The notes: a model not told the origin generated them from the letters alone. A stretch of 64,000 nt of DNA from Rhodopirellula islandica (GCF_001027925.1 NZ_LECT01000017.1:248001-312000), one strand, 5' to 3'; counted from the stretch's first letter, positions 44,254 through 53,201 are shown. Program-made: numbers and translations.

Positions 44254-45327
44254 CTAACTAAGCGTTCCGCTTTTTTGGAAGTAGTCTTGAGCCCACATGT
44301 CGTGAACATGAACCTTTCTTGATCTGGGATTGGCTGATGCTGGCTCTCCGAGAAGCAAACGCATCAGGCCCTCTGCTCTGCCTCGCTCCGGTGTCGGCAT
44401 CGGACCAAGCACGATGTTGATCCGTGGGTAGGAGTCACGTTTTGAAGCTGCGCAACGTCGGCGAATTGACTTGCAAATTGAGTTGAGGGCCAGTCCGTCC
44501 GTCTCCGGGATTCGATACCCAACAAAATTAATTGTCTCTGCACCCTGGACGAATTGCTCAGCGCAATTCCACAGCCACTGGTTCTCTCGATTGAAGCTTA
44601 GTTTTCCGGTTCCCGGAATGGCCATGGCGAACTCGGTGATCTTCCGACACTCTTTCATCGTATCCTCAAGCGAACACTTTACGTTGCCGCTTTCGGTACG
44701 TTTCCAGTCGACGCTTCCGTGCATTTTCAGTAGTGGCACCCTGCCGTTGAACATTCGGACCTCAGTGTCGGACGGATCATTAAAGACCTGTTGCAACCCG
44801 ACGATGCCCAACGATTCTACGATGGTGTCGTAGTTGAATGTGATAATCACATCCTGACCAGCCTTCAATCCGCTCGCCCATTGCTTGTAAGCGAGAGCTC
44901 GCTCCCCCATAAAGACACTCGGGTCCGCATAGCAGCAAGAAACCTCTGCTGCGAGTCGACGGAGGGCAGCTACGAGAATAGTCTCCCAATAATCGGTCGA
45001 TTCTCCTTGATGGTAGCCTTCGTACACCAAGCCAGGATTTGTCGCCCATCCGCTGATGACCTCGAGGAACTGCTCCGGGTTGCTCCACGCGATTGGCGAT
45101 GGTTCTTCTTCCAACTGCACTTTCCCGGCACCGCTCCGATACACTATTCCGACCCGAGCGAAAAGATCGTGCAACCGATCAAAACCGTCAGCTTCTGAAA
45201 ACGCGGTTTTTACGATCAGCCCCATTTCACCGGAGAAAAGTTCGTGGAACAGCGGGGCACCAAGATGACGGCTAAAACCGGCGCCGAGAATCCAGACTCG
45301 TTTGCCTTCGTATTCAGAATGTGCCAA
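44254..45327 (-). CDS. SIR2-like domain protein (candidate NAD-consuming defence effector)
   Basis: 357 residues. VWILGAGFSRHLGAP (residues 11-25) is the NAD-binding GAG-S loop. ITFNYDTIVE (162-171) supplies the conserved N-D pair, LLKMHGSVDW (199-208) the catalytic-type His, and FVGYRIPETD (268-277) closes the Rossmann fold. This is the SIR2_2-like group frequent in anti-phage systems, where infection triggers NAD+ depletion. Transcribed towards the OLD-like gene, 359 bp away. Whether the two cooperate is unknown. Confidence 0.82.
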   Translation of the reverse strand: MAHSEYEGKRVWILGAGFSRHLGAPLFHELFSGEMGLIVKTAFSEADGFDRLHDLFARVGIVYRSGAGKVQLEEEPSPIAWSNPEQFLEVISGWATNPGLVYEGYHQGESTDYWETILVAALRRLAAEVSCCYADPSVFMGERALAYKQWASGLKAGQDVIITFNYDTIVESLGIVGLQQVFNDPSDTEVRMFNGRVPLLKMHGSVDWKRTESGNVKCSLEDTMKECRKITEFAMAIPGTGKLSFNRENQWLWNCAEQFVQGAETINFVGYRIPETDGLALNSICKSIRRRCAASKRDSYPRINIVLGPMPTPERGRAEGLMRLLLGEPASANPRSRKVHVHDMWAQDYFQKSGTLS

Positions 45328-45477
45328 TTTTCTTTCTGCGATCAGTGGAAGGATGGACGATGGCTGCGGTCAAAGTGGCTGCGGCTCATCCTGTAGCGGA
45401 AGCAAATTTACTCGACGGGGTTGATCGTTGACACTGGCTGTGTCTCGGCAGACAGGAGGCAACGACACGGCCAGACA

Positions 45478-46266
45478 TTAGAACGGGAGCGAATCAAATG
45501 GAGTGATGTCGGGAACGCCAGAGTTGCCACCTTCGCAGTTGACGATTGCGAGAACCCATAGAATGAATAACGCAACGATCCACCACCAGCATCCGCATCC
45601 ATCAGGCTTTGGCTCGTTTTCGGAGGTTGGTTGAGACGCCTTGCAGAACGGCGATGGTGGCTCGCTTGCTGGCTCGGTGATTGGCTTCGATCGCGTGACG
45701 TTGGACAATGCCGATGGATCGACGAACAGGCTGTACGGGTGCTGTGTTGCATCCTCTGACCGCTCCAGGACGCCAAGAATCAACGTGTACTCGCCAAGCT
45801 CATTGCCGGGGTTGGATGCCTGGAACTGAACATCGGCGACATCAGGGTTCTCTTTCAAGCATCGAACAGCAGGGATGATTGCTTCGGCAAAGGTTGGCTG
45901 AGATGCAGCTATCTTGAGTTCTCTATTGCCCGAAGTGTAAACGGCATCGATTGAGCTCGGTTGGTGAAGCTGTTGGGCGATTGGATGCGGTCCGAAGTAT
46001 CCGTCTTCTGAAATGGGGATGCATTCCGGCAACTCACACATCACGCGGTGGCTCGAAGGAGGAGGCTGCTCGCGAACGTTTTGGCGATTCAGTTGCGCCA
46101 ATTGGCCCTGCGAGGGATGAAATACTTTGGGATGGACATAATAAGGGGGATCGCCGAGGGTTGGGGACGGGCCACCGGGTCGCCTACCCCCTTCGATGCG
46201 CTGGCATGTTGGCCGCGATGATACCCCGGTGAAGTTGCCCGATGTTGTCTCAGCATTGGTGGACAC
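45478..46266 (-). CDS. C-terminally anchored membrane protein of unknown function
   Basis: 262 residues from GTG 46266; ATG 46041 is an alternative start, leaving 187 residues. The N-terminal part is Pro-rich. A middle globular segment (SQPTFAEAIIPAVRCLKENP then NELGEYTLILGVLERSEDA) precedes a Pro/Ser linker and one membrane helix (WWWIVALFILWVLAIV) near the C-terminus. It lies at the right end of the element. In the circular form it would directly follow, and overlap by 17 bases, the completed integrase gene. Confidence 0.6.
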   Translation of the reverse strand: MSTNAETTSGNFTGVSSRPTCQRIEGGRRPGGPSPTLGDPPYYVHPKVFHPSQGQLAQLNRQNVREQPPPSSHRVMCELPECIPISEDGYFGPHPIAQQLHQPSSIDAVYTSGNRELKIAASQPTFAEAIIPAVRCLKENPDVADVQFQASNPGNELGEYTLILGVLERSEDATQHPYSLFVDPSALSNVTRSKPITEPASEPPSPFCKASQPTSENEPKPDGCGCWWWIVALFILWVLAIVNCEGGNSGVPDITPFDSLPF

Positions 46267-46372
46267 TTTGGCGGCTGGCTGTCATGCCCTTGGCAATGCT
46301 CAGCAGTTCCGCTTGCTGGCGAGGTTCAAGATCACGGAACAACTGCAGCAATTCGGCCGCGTCCTGCACCAA

Positions 46373-46394
46373 TGACACCGCCCGTGACACCGCC
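46373..46394 (-). repeat. Arm-type repeat pair, right end
   Basis: Two direct copies of GGCGGTGTCA with 12-bp periodicity on the minus strand, 21 of 22 bases identical to 28236-28257. It lies 48 bp inside the right att core. Candidate integrase arm-binding site. Confidence 0.65.
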
Positions 46395-46441
46395 GATTGC
46401 GAACACCCTCGATTTCCCTGCGTTTCAGACGGTTGTTCGTT

Positions 46442-46457
46442 TCCTAGCGGGGTAGCT
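46442..46457. other. Right attachment site core (attR)
   Basis: Exact copy of the 16-bp tRNA-Gln 3' end at 28123-28138. The tRNA sequence 5' of the core is absent here, so this is a duplicated 3' fragment, as expected at the far end of an element that inserted into a tRNA gene. Confidence 0.9.
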
Positions 46458-46475
46458 TGACGATCAGTCAGCAAG

Positions 46476-46530
46476 AGCCGATTGAAGACGGACCCAGTGA
46501 TACACGGGTTTCTCTTCAGTCGGCTTTTTT
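46476..46530 (+). terminator. Displaced original terminator of tRNA-Gln
   Basis: AGCCGATTGAAGA (46476-46488) pairs with TCTTCAGTCGGCT (46513-46525), followed by a T run to 46530. It sits 19 bp beyond attR, where the 3' flank of the tRNA would have been before integration. Confidence 0.75.
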
Positions 46531-46646
46531 CGTGTCCCGAGTTAGCCGCCCTGCCCCGCACCGTCGGAAATGAGTTTTGTGGTGTTTTCAAGGTACCGTT
46601 TCGGCGACCGCTTTTGCACCGGTCTCGTGGATGGGCGAAACCTTGC

Positions 46647-47749
46647 TCAAGCACCCTTCGCCAGCAGCAAGTCAAAAATCACTCGCTGGAACTTGGCGGC
46701 GAGTTCGGGGTTGTTGAGGTACTGAGTCATTTGGTTTTGGTGCACCTCGCCGCTGTTCATCACGGCGTCGTCGAGGGCTTCGGCGAAGTCACCCAGCAGA
46801 GCTTGTTCGGGCGAGTTGTTCTCGATCTGATTCATCACCCGCTCGTTCTCTCGGACCTAGTCGCGGATGGTGTACGCGTAGTTGATCAGGTCCTGGTCCG
46901 TCAGTGATGAACAGCTCGTTCAAGCGTGCGATCAACTGGGACAGGAATATCTCCTGCTTTGATTTGGGTTTGCCGGTCCCGATATCCGCGCCGACGCTCA
47001 GGCCCTCGGCCCCTTCTTTGACGAGTAGCAGGTCCTGCTGTTTGATCTTCGAAAGGCGGTAGTGCGTCAGATCAATGGATGACAGGTCAATCGGATCCTC
47101 CTTGGGAGCTTCCTCGCGAAGCAACGGCGCAAGATGAAGGGCATTTAGGTTCAGCTTCTCCAGGTCCGTGCTGTCGTAGTCGACGATCTGCGACATGAAC
47201 TCGTAGTATCGGCTGAACGAGATCAAGTCGGATTTAAAAACGCCGAGTGCGTCCATCTCCTTCTTGGCCTCATTCATATCGCCTTCCGAGTTGGCGATGA
47301 ACGTCGCGTCGCCCAGCTTTTTGGCGTGCTGATACAGCTTTCGGTTGCTCTCGAATTTCTCTCTGGCTTCCTTGTACCTTGTTTGCCAGCGATCACGTGC
47401 CGGTCGACAAACGTTGCTGAGTGCGGCGTTGCTTTTGCTCTTCGTGTAGAAGACCTCGCTGAACTGGTTCACCTCCGTCCACAGGAAGATGCTGGCTGAA
47501 CGCAGCTTGTCGAACAGTTCCCAGATTTTGTTGGGGTCGGAGACATCGAGCAGCGTGGCCGCTTCGTAATACTCCTGAAACGCCGCCAGTACGTCCTCAG
47601 GTTCGTTGAAGAAATCCAGGACGTAGGTCTCTTTCTTTCCTGGGTAGGTTGCGGTCGTACTTCGACGGATCGCCGAGCTTCCAACCGCCAGCAACCATTT
47701 GGTCGATAATGTCTTGCTGGAAGGCGGCTTCCTTGGAGTCAGAGTTCAT
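46647..47749 (-). pseudogene. hsdR remnant with internal deletion, frameshift and stop
   Basis: The ATG at 47747-47749 begins MNSDSKEAAFQQDIIDQMVA and reaches KYDRN, a normal N-terminus of one HsdR group. At about 47648 the frame jumps into TYPGKKETYVLDFFNEPEDV, which belongs several hundred residues later, after the helicase domain, so the nuclease and motor are deleted. The C-terminal helical part continues to LNELFITD, then shifts frame near 46900 and meets a TAG at 46857-46859 before the normal ending (VMNQIENNSPEQALLGDFAE ... LLLAKGA). No restriction activity is possible. Confidence 0.85.
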
Positions 47750-47947
47750 GTTGGTTTCTCGCGTAATTTGTTGCCATTCCCTTCCGGCGGCGGGCTTCTT
47801 GGAGCCTTAATCTCAGGTCTCGCTTGACTTTCCGTTGGTTCTAACCGATCATTTGTAAAGACCCTGTCGCTCTCGAAGGCTCAAGTTCCACTTGGGGCAC
47901 GTCGCAAGACATAGTGAGCACGGGGTTTTTTCGTGTACCGACGCGGC

Positions 47948-48787
47948 TCATGGCTTGGTGCGTGTCATGTCACGGTCGTGGTTTCGCGGCACCAGCTTCC
48001 AGTGTCGATAGGGGTGTCGCCAGCGGTTCACCAGATCCCCCTGGGTTCCGGTCGACTCACCGATGTTGAAGTGCGGGTAGATCACCCGTACCCGCGCAGA
48101 GATATGCTTGTAAAGCTTCTCTTTGGCGACCGTGCGTTTGCCTCGCCTGCTTTGCCCTGCGGGCTTTACCTGGTGCTGATTATTCAGACGGAACGTCATT
48201 GCCCCCAGCACAACGTCCAGGCATTGCAACAGATCGTGGTCCTTGGAATCGACCTCCGCGATCTGTCGCTTATCAAAATCGACATTCGCACGGCGCATCT
48301 CAGGATTACGTGAAAGCGCCTCGATGAAGGATTTGAACTTCGCGGTTTCTTCCCGACTGGTGGGCATTTGATCCATATTCAACCGCACACGCTTCGGCTC
48401 ATCGTGCTCCTCATTTGAGAACACGAGCCCAAACCCGTGCTTGATGAATTGGTAGTACAGTCGGTGATATTCCGACTGCCGCTGTTCCGATGTCAGGCCC
48501 TGTGGAACGTAGGTGTTATTGGTGAACATGATTCTGACCTTGGCCAAGTCAGCGGCCACCAGATCGAAGAAAGCGTCCATCACTGTCTTGTACTTGTCCA
48601 GGTAGTTCTCGGTCACCTTCGTCCACTTCAATTCACCGTGCAGGTTCTGTTCCGCCTTGCATTCTGAAAGCTGGGCGGTCACACGCAACAGATCCCGAGA
48701 CCGGACCAACACGCCCCCGTAGAAATTCGAGAAGTAGGCCCCGTCTTTGACGGACTCATCGGTAAAGATCACAAACTCGGTCGCCAT
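47948..48787 (-). CDS. DUF3800 domain protein
   Basis: 279 residues. VIFTDESVKDGAYF at the N-terminus, HGELKWTKV, the later RVRLNMDQMP and LLQCLDVVLGAMTFRLN follow the DUF3800 pattern, an RNase-H-like fold with conserved acidic residues, common in defence islands and of unproven function. It lies intact between the hsdM and hsdR remnants, replacing the place expected for hsdS. It starts 2 bases after the truncated hsdM stop. Confidence 0.78.
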   Translation of the reverse strand: MATEFVIFTDESVKDGAYFSNFYGGVLVRSRDLLRVTAQLSECKAEQNLHGELKWTKVTENYLDKYKTVMDAFFDLVAADLAKVRIMFTNNTYVPQGLTSEQRQSEYHRLYYQFIKHGFGLVFSNEEHDEPKRVRLNMDQMPTSREETAKFKSFIEALSRNPEMRRANVDFDKRQIAEVDSKDHDLLQCLDVVLGAMTFRLNNQHQVKPAGQSRRGKRTVAKEKLYKHISARVRVIYPHFNIGESTGTQGDLVNRWRHPYRHWKLVPRNHDRDMTRTKP

Positions 48788-48789
48788 CG

Positions 48790-49218
48790 TCAGCAGCCAC
48801 CATCCGTTCCCGTACGAAGTGTGGCATCCTGAAGCTGGGCGATGAATTCAGCGAATTTGAAGTGCTCGAAGATCTCGCGGGCGTCTTTGGAGAAGCATTC
48901 GATGTAGGTCAGCAGGTTCGTTTTGATGTCCGCACTACCGAGCTTGGACAGATCCATCGGGGACGTGTTGTAGAAAGACTGCTTGGCGGCCTTGAGTAGG
49001 AATTTTTCACGGGCTTCCTCTTCGAACGCCGTCATCGCCTTCAGTTTTTCGACCTGGGCGAGCACCTTCGGTTTGTTCGCCTCCAGCACACATTCCAAGC
49101 GGCGTAGGATGGTGAACGGGAGGATGATGCGTCCGTACTGGGATTGCTTGAAATCACCTCTGAGCAGATCTGCCAGGGACCAGATGTAAGCTGCGGTTTG
49201 TGAGAAGTTCGTGGTCAT
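48790..49218 (-). pseudogene. Truncated hsdM, N-terminal domain only
   Basis: 142 residues from ATG 49216-49218. [20 protein letters not shown] and [17 protein letters not shown] are the conserved N-terminal helical domain of a second HsdM type, unlike the intact hsdM at 36527. The sequence breaks after EFIAQLQDA with a short foreign tail ([10 protein letters not shown]) before any SAM or NPPF motif. The methyltransferase domain is missing, so the protein cannot methylate. Confidence 0.82.
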
Positions 49219-49422
49219 GAAACATCGTGTTCCAAAGGGGGCCAAGCATGGGCATCGCATGTCCTGCGATCTGTATGCGACCCATGCATGTTCAAAGATC
49301 ACAAGCAGATTGTGGCCTTCAGCGGGGGCGTTGTCACCCACACTGGACAAGTCTGCCGCAGCACACCTCAACAACCGGATGAAGGTCTTGTTGGCCAGGA
49401 TGGTGCTTGAGTTTCGGGGGCG

Positions 49423-49779
49423 TTAGACGCGGTAGGCAACCTTGCCGCTGGTTGCGATCGTGAAGTAGCCGCTCTTTTGCAATGCCTTGATCATTGCGTC
49501 CACTTCCGACTGGGAGATTCCACCTGAATTCTGAAACATTGCCCTGATGGAATTCACGACCGACTCGCGTTTCTTCGGCGAGAGCTTTTTCAGGTGTTGT
49601 TTGACGTGCTCAATTTTTTCTGCACGCGAAATCGGTTTGGCATCCGTGACTTTCGCGGATGGCGTGACGGCAGGAGCCGGAGACGGGCTCGGTTTGGTGA
49701 GCTGGCGGAGGGCTTCGTATTGTTGGGCGGTCATCTCGACCATGACGCTGCCAGTCGATGTGGTTCCTACTTTGTTCAT
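49423..49779 (-). CDS. Small hypothetical protein at the decayed restriction locus
   Basis: 118 residues. A Pro/Ala-rich linker (KPSPSPAPAVTPSAKVTDAK) separates a short N-terminal helix (MTAQQYEALRQL) from a C-terminal winged-helix-like region (LKKLSPKKRESVVNSIRAMF then SQSEVDAMIKALQKSGYFTI). No family is recognised. It probably belongs to the same old island as the hsd remnants. Confidence 0.55.
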   Translation of the reverse strand: MNKVGTTSTGSVMVEMTAQQYEALRQLTKPSPSPAPAVTPSAKVTDAKPISRAEKIEHVKQHLKKLSPKKRESVVNSIRAMFQNSGGISQSEVDAMIKALQKSGYFTIATSGKVAYRV

Positions 49780-50261
49780 GGCCTGCTTTGCTGGTTGGTC
49801 GAGTTCAATGGATCGACAGGCAATGGCGACTTCCTCAATACAGCAAGGATGGGATTCTGAGTCGAGTCAATGTTGCCTGTCTCGTGGCGGCGTCGCACGA
49901 CCGCTTATGTTCCGTGAAGGGGCGTGTTCCGCTAAGGGACCGCGATCGCGTGCGCATTGAAAACGTAGCGTCCGGAGGCTGAGGACGAGCGTGCTTTCAG
50001 CGAACCGTGCATTGCGGATTCGTGAACGCGGGGGAGTCTGACGGTTTTGACGGTTACTCAGCCAAGGGAGGCCCGCGGACGTGGTTGCCGCAAGGCTGCT
50101 GGGGGGCGAATGGGCTGCGGTGGAAATGTTGCTGAGCCATCGCTTGGCTGTTCGGCATTGCCTTGTCACTCGTTCCGCCAGCCAAGGCATGGGCAGTTGC
50201 TCTACAATGCTCGCGAGGTGTATCCGTTGTGGAGATCCGCGCAACCATTGGGAATGGTGGA
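49780..50261. other. Intergenic region of 482 bp
   Basis: Located between the old island remnant and the ceramidase-like gene. No third copy of the 16-bp att core is present here, so the right edge of the older remnant cannot be placed. No gene or RNA is recognised. Frames extending into it upstream of the ceramidase start lack protein character. Confidence 0.35.
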
Positions 50262-51689
50262 ATGAAAGCTCAATCGTTTTTTGCCGTCGCTACGCTTCTG
50301 CTCTTCTCGGGCGCTGGATGGGGAGCTGAATCGGATGACGATTTGGTTCCCGAATCCACTTGGCAGGCGGGAGCCGCGAAAGTCGCGATCACGCCTAGCG
50401 AACCGGTCTGGATGGCTGGCTATGCCTCGCGAACTCGTCCGGCGGATGGAAAGTTGACCGAGTTGTGGGCGAAAGCGCTGGTGCTGGAGGACCCACAGGG
50501 AAATCGCGGCGTGATCCTGACTCTGGATCTTGTTGGCATTGATCGTGCACTTTCGCAATCCATCTGTGACAGATTGAAAGAGCTGTGCGGTCTGCAACGC
50601 AACCAGATTGTGATCTGCACGTCGCACACTCACAGTGGACCGGTCGTCGGTCTCAATCTGGCGCCACTTCATCACGGGTTGCTCACCGATCCCCAGCGAA
50701 AAGCGATCGATGATTGGGTCGATGCCTTCCAGGATCAGGTGATTGCGTTGGTAGAAGAAGCGATTGGCAAGCTTGCCCCCAGCGAGGTCACGTGGGGTAG
50801 CGGCACGGCAACGTTTGCCGTCAATCGTCGTGAGAACCCCGAGGCAGCGGTGCCCCAGCGACGATCCGAAGGCCAACTGCAAGGTCCCAGCGACCATGAC
50901 GTTCCGGTGCTCGCCGTTCGAGACGTGGACGGCAGCTTGACCGCTGTCCTCTTCGGGTATGCCTGCCACGCGACGACCTTGAGTGGCTATCAATGGTCCG
51001 GTGACTATCCGGGGTACGCTCAAGTGAATTTGGAAAACCAGCATCCTGGTTGCGTGGCATTGTTCTTTGCCGGTTGCGGCGCCGACCAGAACCCGTTGCC
51101 CCGACGCACGGTGGAATTGGCGCAGCACTATGGGCGGCGTCTAGCCGATGCGGTGGACACGGTTTTGCTGACGACGCAAATGCACCCGGTCCAGGGTTCG
51201 TTGCGGACCTCGTATGCAGAGATTGATCTGCCGTTTGATGAACTGCCGACGAGGGAGGAAATCGAATTGAATTCAAGGTCCGAGAATCGCTACGAGGTGG
51301 CGAGGGCGAAAATGCTGTTGGAGCAAATCGATGGCGGGGCTCCACTGCTGCCGACCTACCCGTATCCGGTGAGCGCCTGGGCGATTGGCGATGGTCCGCT
51401 GCTCACAACGCTTGGCGGGGAAGTGGTTGTCGACTACGCGCTTCGGCTGAAGAGCGAATTGACAGGGGTGCAAACATGGGTGGCCGGTTACGCCAACGAC
51501 GTGATGGCGTACGTTCCCTCCCGTCGAGTCCTTGGCGAAGGTGGGTATGAAGGCGGCGGGGCGATGGTTTACTACGGGCTGCCGACTTCGTGGGGGCCGA
51601 GCATCGAGAAGGACATCGTTCAGGAAGTTCATCGGCAGGTCGAAAGCGTGTCGACTCACGAGGAAACCGTTCCGAAGCGAGTCCGTTGA
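50262..51689 (+). CDS. Neutral/alkaline ceramidase-like secreted hydrolase
   Basis: 475 residues from ATG 50262, with GGGA about 9 bases upstream. Signal peptide MKAQSFFAVATLLLFSGAGWGAES. WQAGAAKVAITPSEPVWMAG is the typical entry of the neutral/alkaline non-lysosomal ceramidase N-terminal family, followed by TSHTHSGPVV (metal-binding His) and GYACHATTL, and FFAGCGADQNP further on. The family hydrolyses amide bonds of lipids such as ceramides. Planctomycete relatives are numerous and the true substrate is unknown. Confidence 0.85.
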   Translation: MKAQSFFAVATLLLFSGAGWGAESDDDLVPESTWQAGAAKVAITPSEPVWMAGYASRTRPADGKLTELWAKALVLEDPQGNRGVILTLDLVGIDRALSQSICDRLKELCGLQRNQIVICTSHTHSGPVVGLNLAPLHHGLLTDPQRKAIDDWVDAFQDQVIALVEEAIGKLAPSEVTWGSGTATFAVNRRENPEAAVPQRRSEGQLQGPSDHDVPVLAVRDVDGSLTAVLFGYACHATTLSGYQWSGDYPGYAQVNLENQHPGCVALFFAGCGADQNPLPRRTVELAQHYGRRLADAVDTVLLTTQMHPVQGSLRTSYAEIDLPFDELPTREEIELNSRSENRYEVARAKMLLEQIDGGAPLLPTYPYPVSAWAIGDGPLLTTLGGEVVVDYALRLKSELTGVQTWVAGYANDVMAYVPSRRVLGEGGYEGGGAMVYYGLPTSWGPSIEKDIVQEVHRQVESVSTHEETVPKRVR

Positions 51690-51832
51690 TGCAACGCGTC
51701 TTTGAGTGGACGCTTCGTCCAAACCGCTTGCCTTGTGCTAGGAGTGTCGCCTAGTTTGGCACCGTCCTATTTCCCTTCGCCAAGCCAACGTGCCGCAAAA
51801 ACGAGGTGGTTGGCAACCTTTTCCGCCATGCC

Positions 51833-52726
51833 ATGAACGAAAGACGCCCGGAACCCGAAATCGTCTTTCGTTCGCCCTCCCACCGCGATTGCATGGATGC
51901 TCGGTTGGTGCTGGAATCGGTGGGGATCTCGAACGAAAAGCTTCAGCGATCAGGGGACTGGTGCTTGGTCGTGCCCGATGATCAAGTTGGCGCCGCCTTC
52001 GCAGAGTTGCAGTCGTATCGCAACGATCGTCTTGCCGAAACCAGTCCGTCGCTGCCACAGAAGTCACTCGTGTTCGGTGGCGCGATTGCGGGGGTGATTT
52101 ACTATGCGGTTTTCATCGTTTCGGTCGCGGTTCTGGCAGAGACCTCCGCCTATGGGATCGACTGGAAAGCGGTCGGCCAGATGAACGCCGGCCAGGTGAT
52201 GAATGGTGAGGGGTGGCGAACGATCACGGCGCTGACCTTGCATGCGGATGCCGGCCACCTGCTTTCGAATTTGGTTTTTGGCTGTGTCTTCGGCGTGCTA
52301 GCGGGGCGTCTTTTGGGTGGTGGATTGGCCTGGCTGGCAATCGTCCTGGCCGGTGCACTGGGGAACTTGATGAATGCCGTGATTCGGGACGGGGCGCACA
52401 CTTCGATCGGCGCATCGACCGCCGTGTTCGCTGCGTTGGGGATTCTCGTCGCACACGCAATGCATCCTCGGTACAAGTCATCGGCGAAGGCATTGGTTCG
52501 CTGGAGTCCCTTGATCGGCGGCGTCCTGTTGTTGTCGTTCATGGGGATGGAAGGCGAACGAACCGATGTTCTGGCACACGTCACCGGTTTCATTGCCGGG
52601 ATGGTGTTCGGCTGGGTTGGATGCCGATTGCCGGAAACATGGCTCGCCAACAGTTCATTTCAAATGATCGCAGGGTTGGTCACGGGGGCGATCGTGATTG
52701 CGTCATGGGTGCACGGGGCTCAGTGA
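51833..52726 (+). CDS. Rhomboid-family intramembrane serine protease
   Basis: 297 residues from ATG 51833; GTG 51806 is an alternative. A cytoplasmic N-terminal domain (about 90 residues, RPEPEIVFRSPSHRDC...) precedes six or more membrane helices. HADAGHLLSNLVFG carries the conserved H and N, SIGASTAVFAALG the nucleophile Ser in GAS, and DVLAHVTGFIAGMVFG the catalytic His. All catalytic residues are present, so it should cleave substrates within the membrane. Confidence 0.9.
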   Translation: MNERRPEPEIVFRSPSHRDCMDARLVLESVGISNEKLQRSGDWCLVVPDDQVGAAFAELQSYRNDRLAETSPSLPQKSLVFGGAIAGVIYYAVFIVSVAVLAETSAYGIDWKAVGQMNAGQVMNGEGWRTITALTLHADAGHLLSNLVFGCVFGVLAGRLLGGGLAWLAIVLAGALGNLMNAVIRDGAHTSIGASTAVFAALGILVAHAMHPRYKSSAKALVRWSPLIGGVLLLSFMGMEGERTDVLAHVTGFIAGMVFGWVGCRLPETWLANSSFQMIAGLVTGAIVIASWVHGAQ

Positions 52727-53201
52727 GCTCATTCCGTGGAGAAGTTTGCGGGTGCGGACTTGCTGCCAGTTTCCTGTTTCGCAAGACACAGCTTCGGAGG
52801 CTTTGTCTTTTCTTTCACATCGGGTGCAGGCGGGAGCCTGCGAGGCAGTGTGTTCCCAGGCAGAGCCAGGGAACAAGATGGGCTCCTCAGCGCATTTTCT
52901 AGGCCCGGGAACACCACGGGGTTGCCGCACGGTCACTGTTCCAATTAAAGTGTTTGCAACTATTCTATACAATGACATGCACATAGAGGTTTGGCCAAGA
53001 GTTGGTTTCCGCACAATGGCTTGCGTGGCCTGACGTCCCGCACCTTGAATCAAGTGGAAGCGGACCAGACAACGCTTGTCCTGCGATGGTTCCTTGCGAA
53101 CAGAGGATGCACCGGGGTGCGCACGAATCCATGCATGCGGAGATTCTTGGCGTTTCGAAAGAGACATGACCCGAATTCGAACACGTGACTTTGGCGAGCA
53201 A
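52727..53201. repeat. Intergenic region with two small palindromes
   Basis: 475 bp without a gene. It holds the hairpins GCAGGCGGGAGCCTGC (52826-52841) and GTTCCC...GGGAAC (52852-52874, centre AGGCAGAGCCA). They may terminate the rhomboid transcript or be copies of interspersed repeats. Nothing else is recognised up to the next start. Confidence 0.5.

Larger units (their letters stand above)
28123..46457. mobile_element. 18.3-kb integrative element in tRNA-Gln carrying defence genes
   Basis: The element is bounded by identical 16-bp att cores. It has a terminal integrase, paired arm-type repeats at each end and a phage-satellite-like set of small HTH proteins and a primase-polymerase, but no capsid, portal, terminase or conjugation genes. 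This resembles a satellite-like or integrative mobilisable defence island rather than a prophage. Cargo comprises a six-gene type I restriction operon, an OLD-like nuclease and a SIR2-like protein. Nearly all genes point leftward; only the gene at 41663 points right. Confidence 0.9.
46250..46457 (-). pseudogene. Detached 3' end of the integrase gene
   Basis: Reading leftward from the att core in the same codon frame as integrase residues 432-436 (ATPLG), the strand is open for 63 more codons: NEQPSETQGNRGCSQSAVSR, then AVSLVQDAAELLQLFRDLEP, then RQQAELLSIAKGMTASRQSV and HQC, stop at 46250-46252. The Leu-rich amphipathic helix and codon use look like real coding sequence. In the excised circle this joins residue 436 to give a 499-residue integrase. 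In the integrated state it is separated from its start. Confidence 0.8.

Noticed and set aside
43935-44309. 124-residue frame between the SIR2-like and OLD-like genes
   Set aside because: Its composition is Arg/Ser/Pro-rich without pattern and it overlaps the SIR2-like gene; more likely non-coding structured DNA.
28123-46457. Prophage
   Set aside because: No capsid, portal, terminase, tail or lysis genes are present; integrase, HTH proteins and primase alone indicate a satellite-like or other integrative element.
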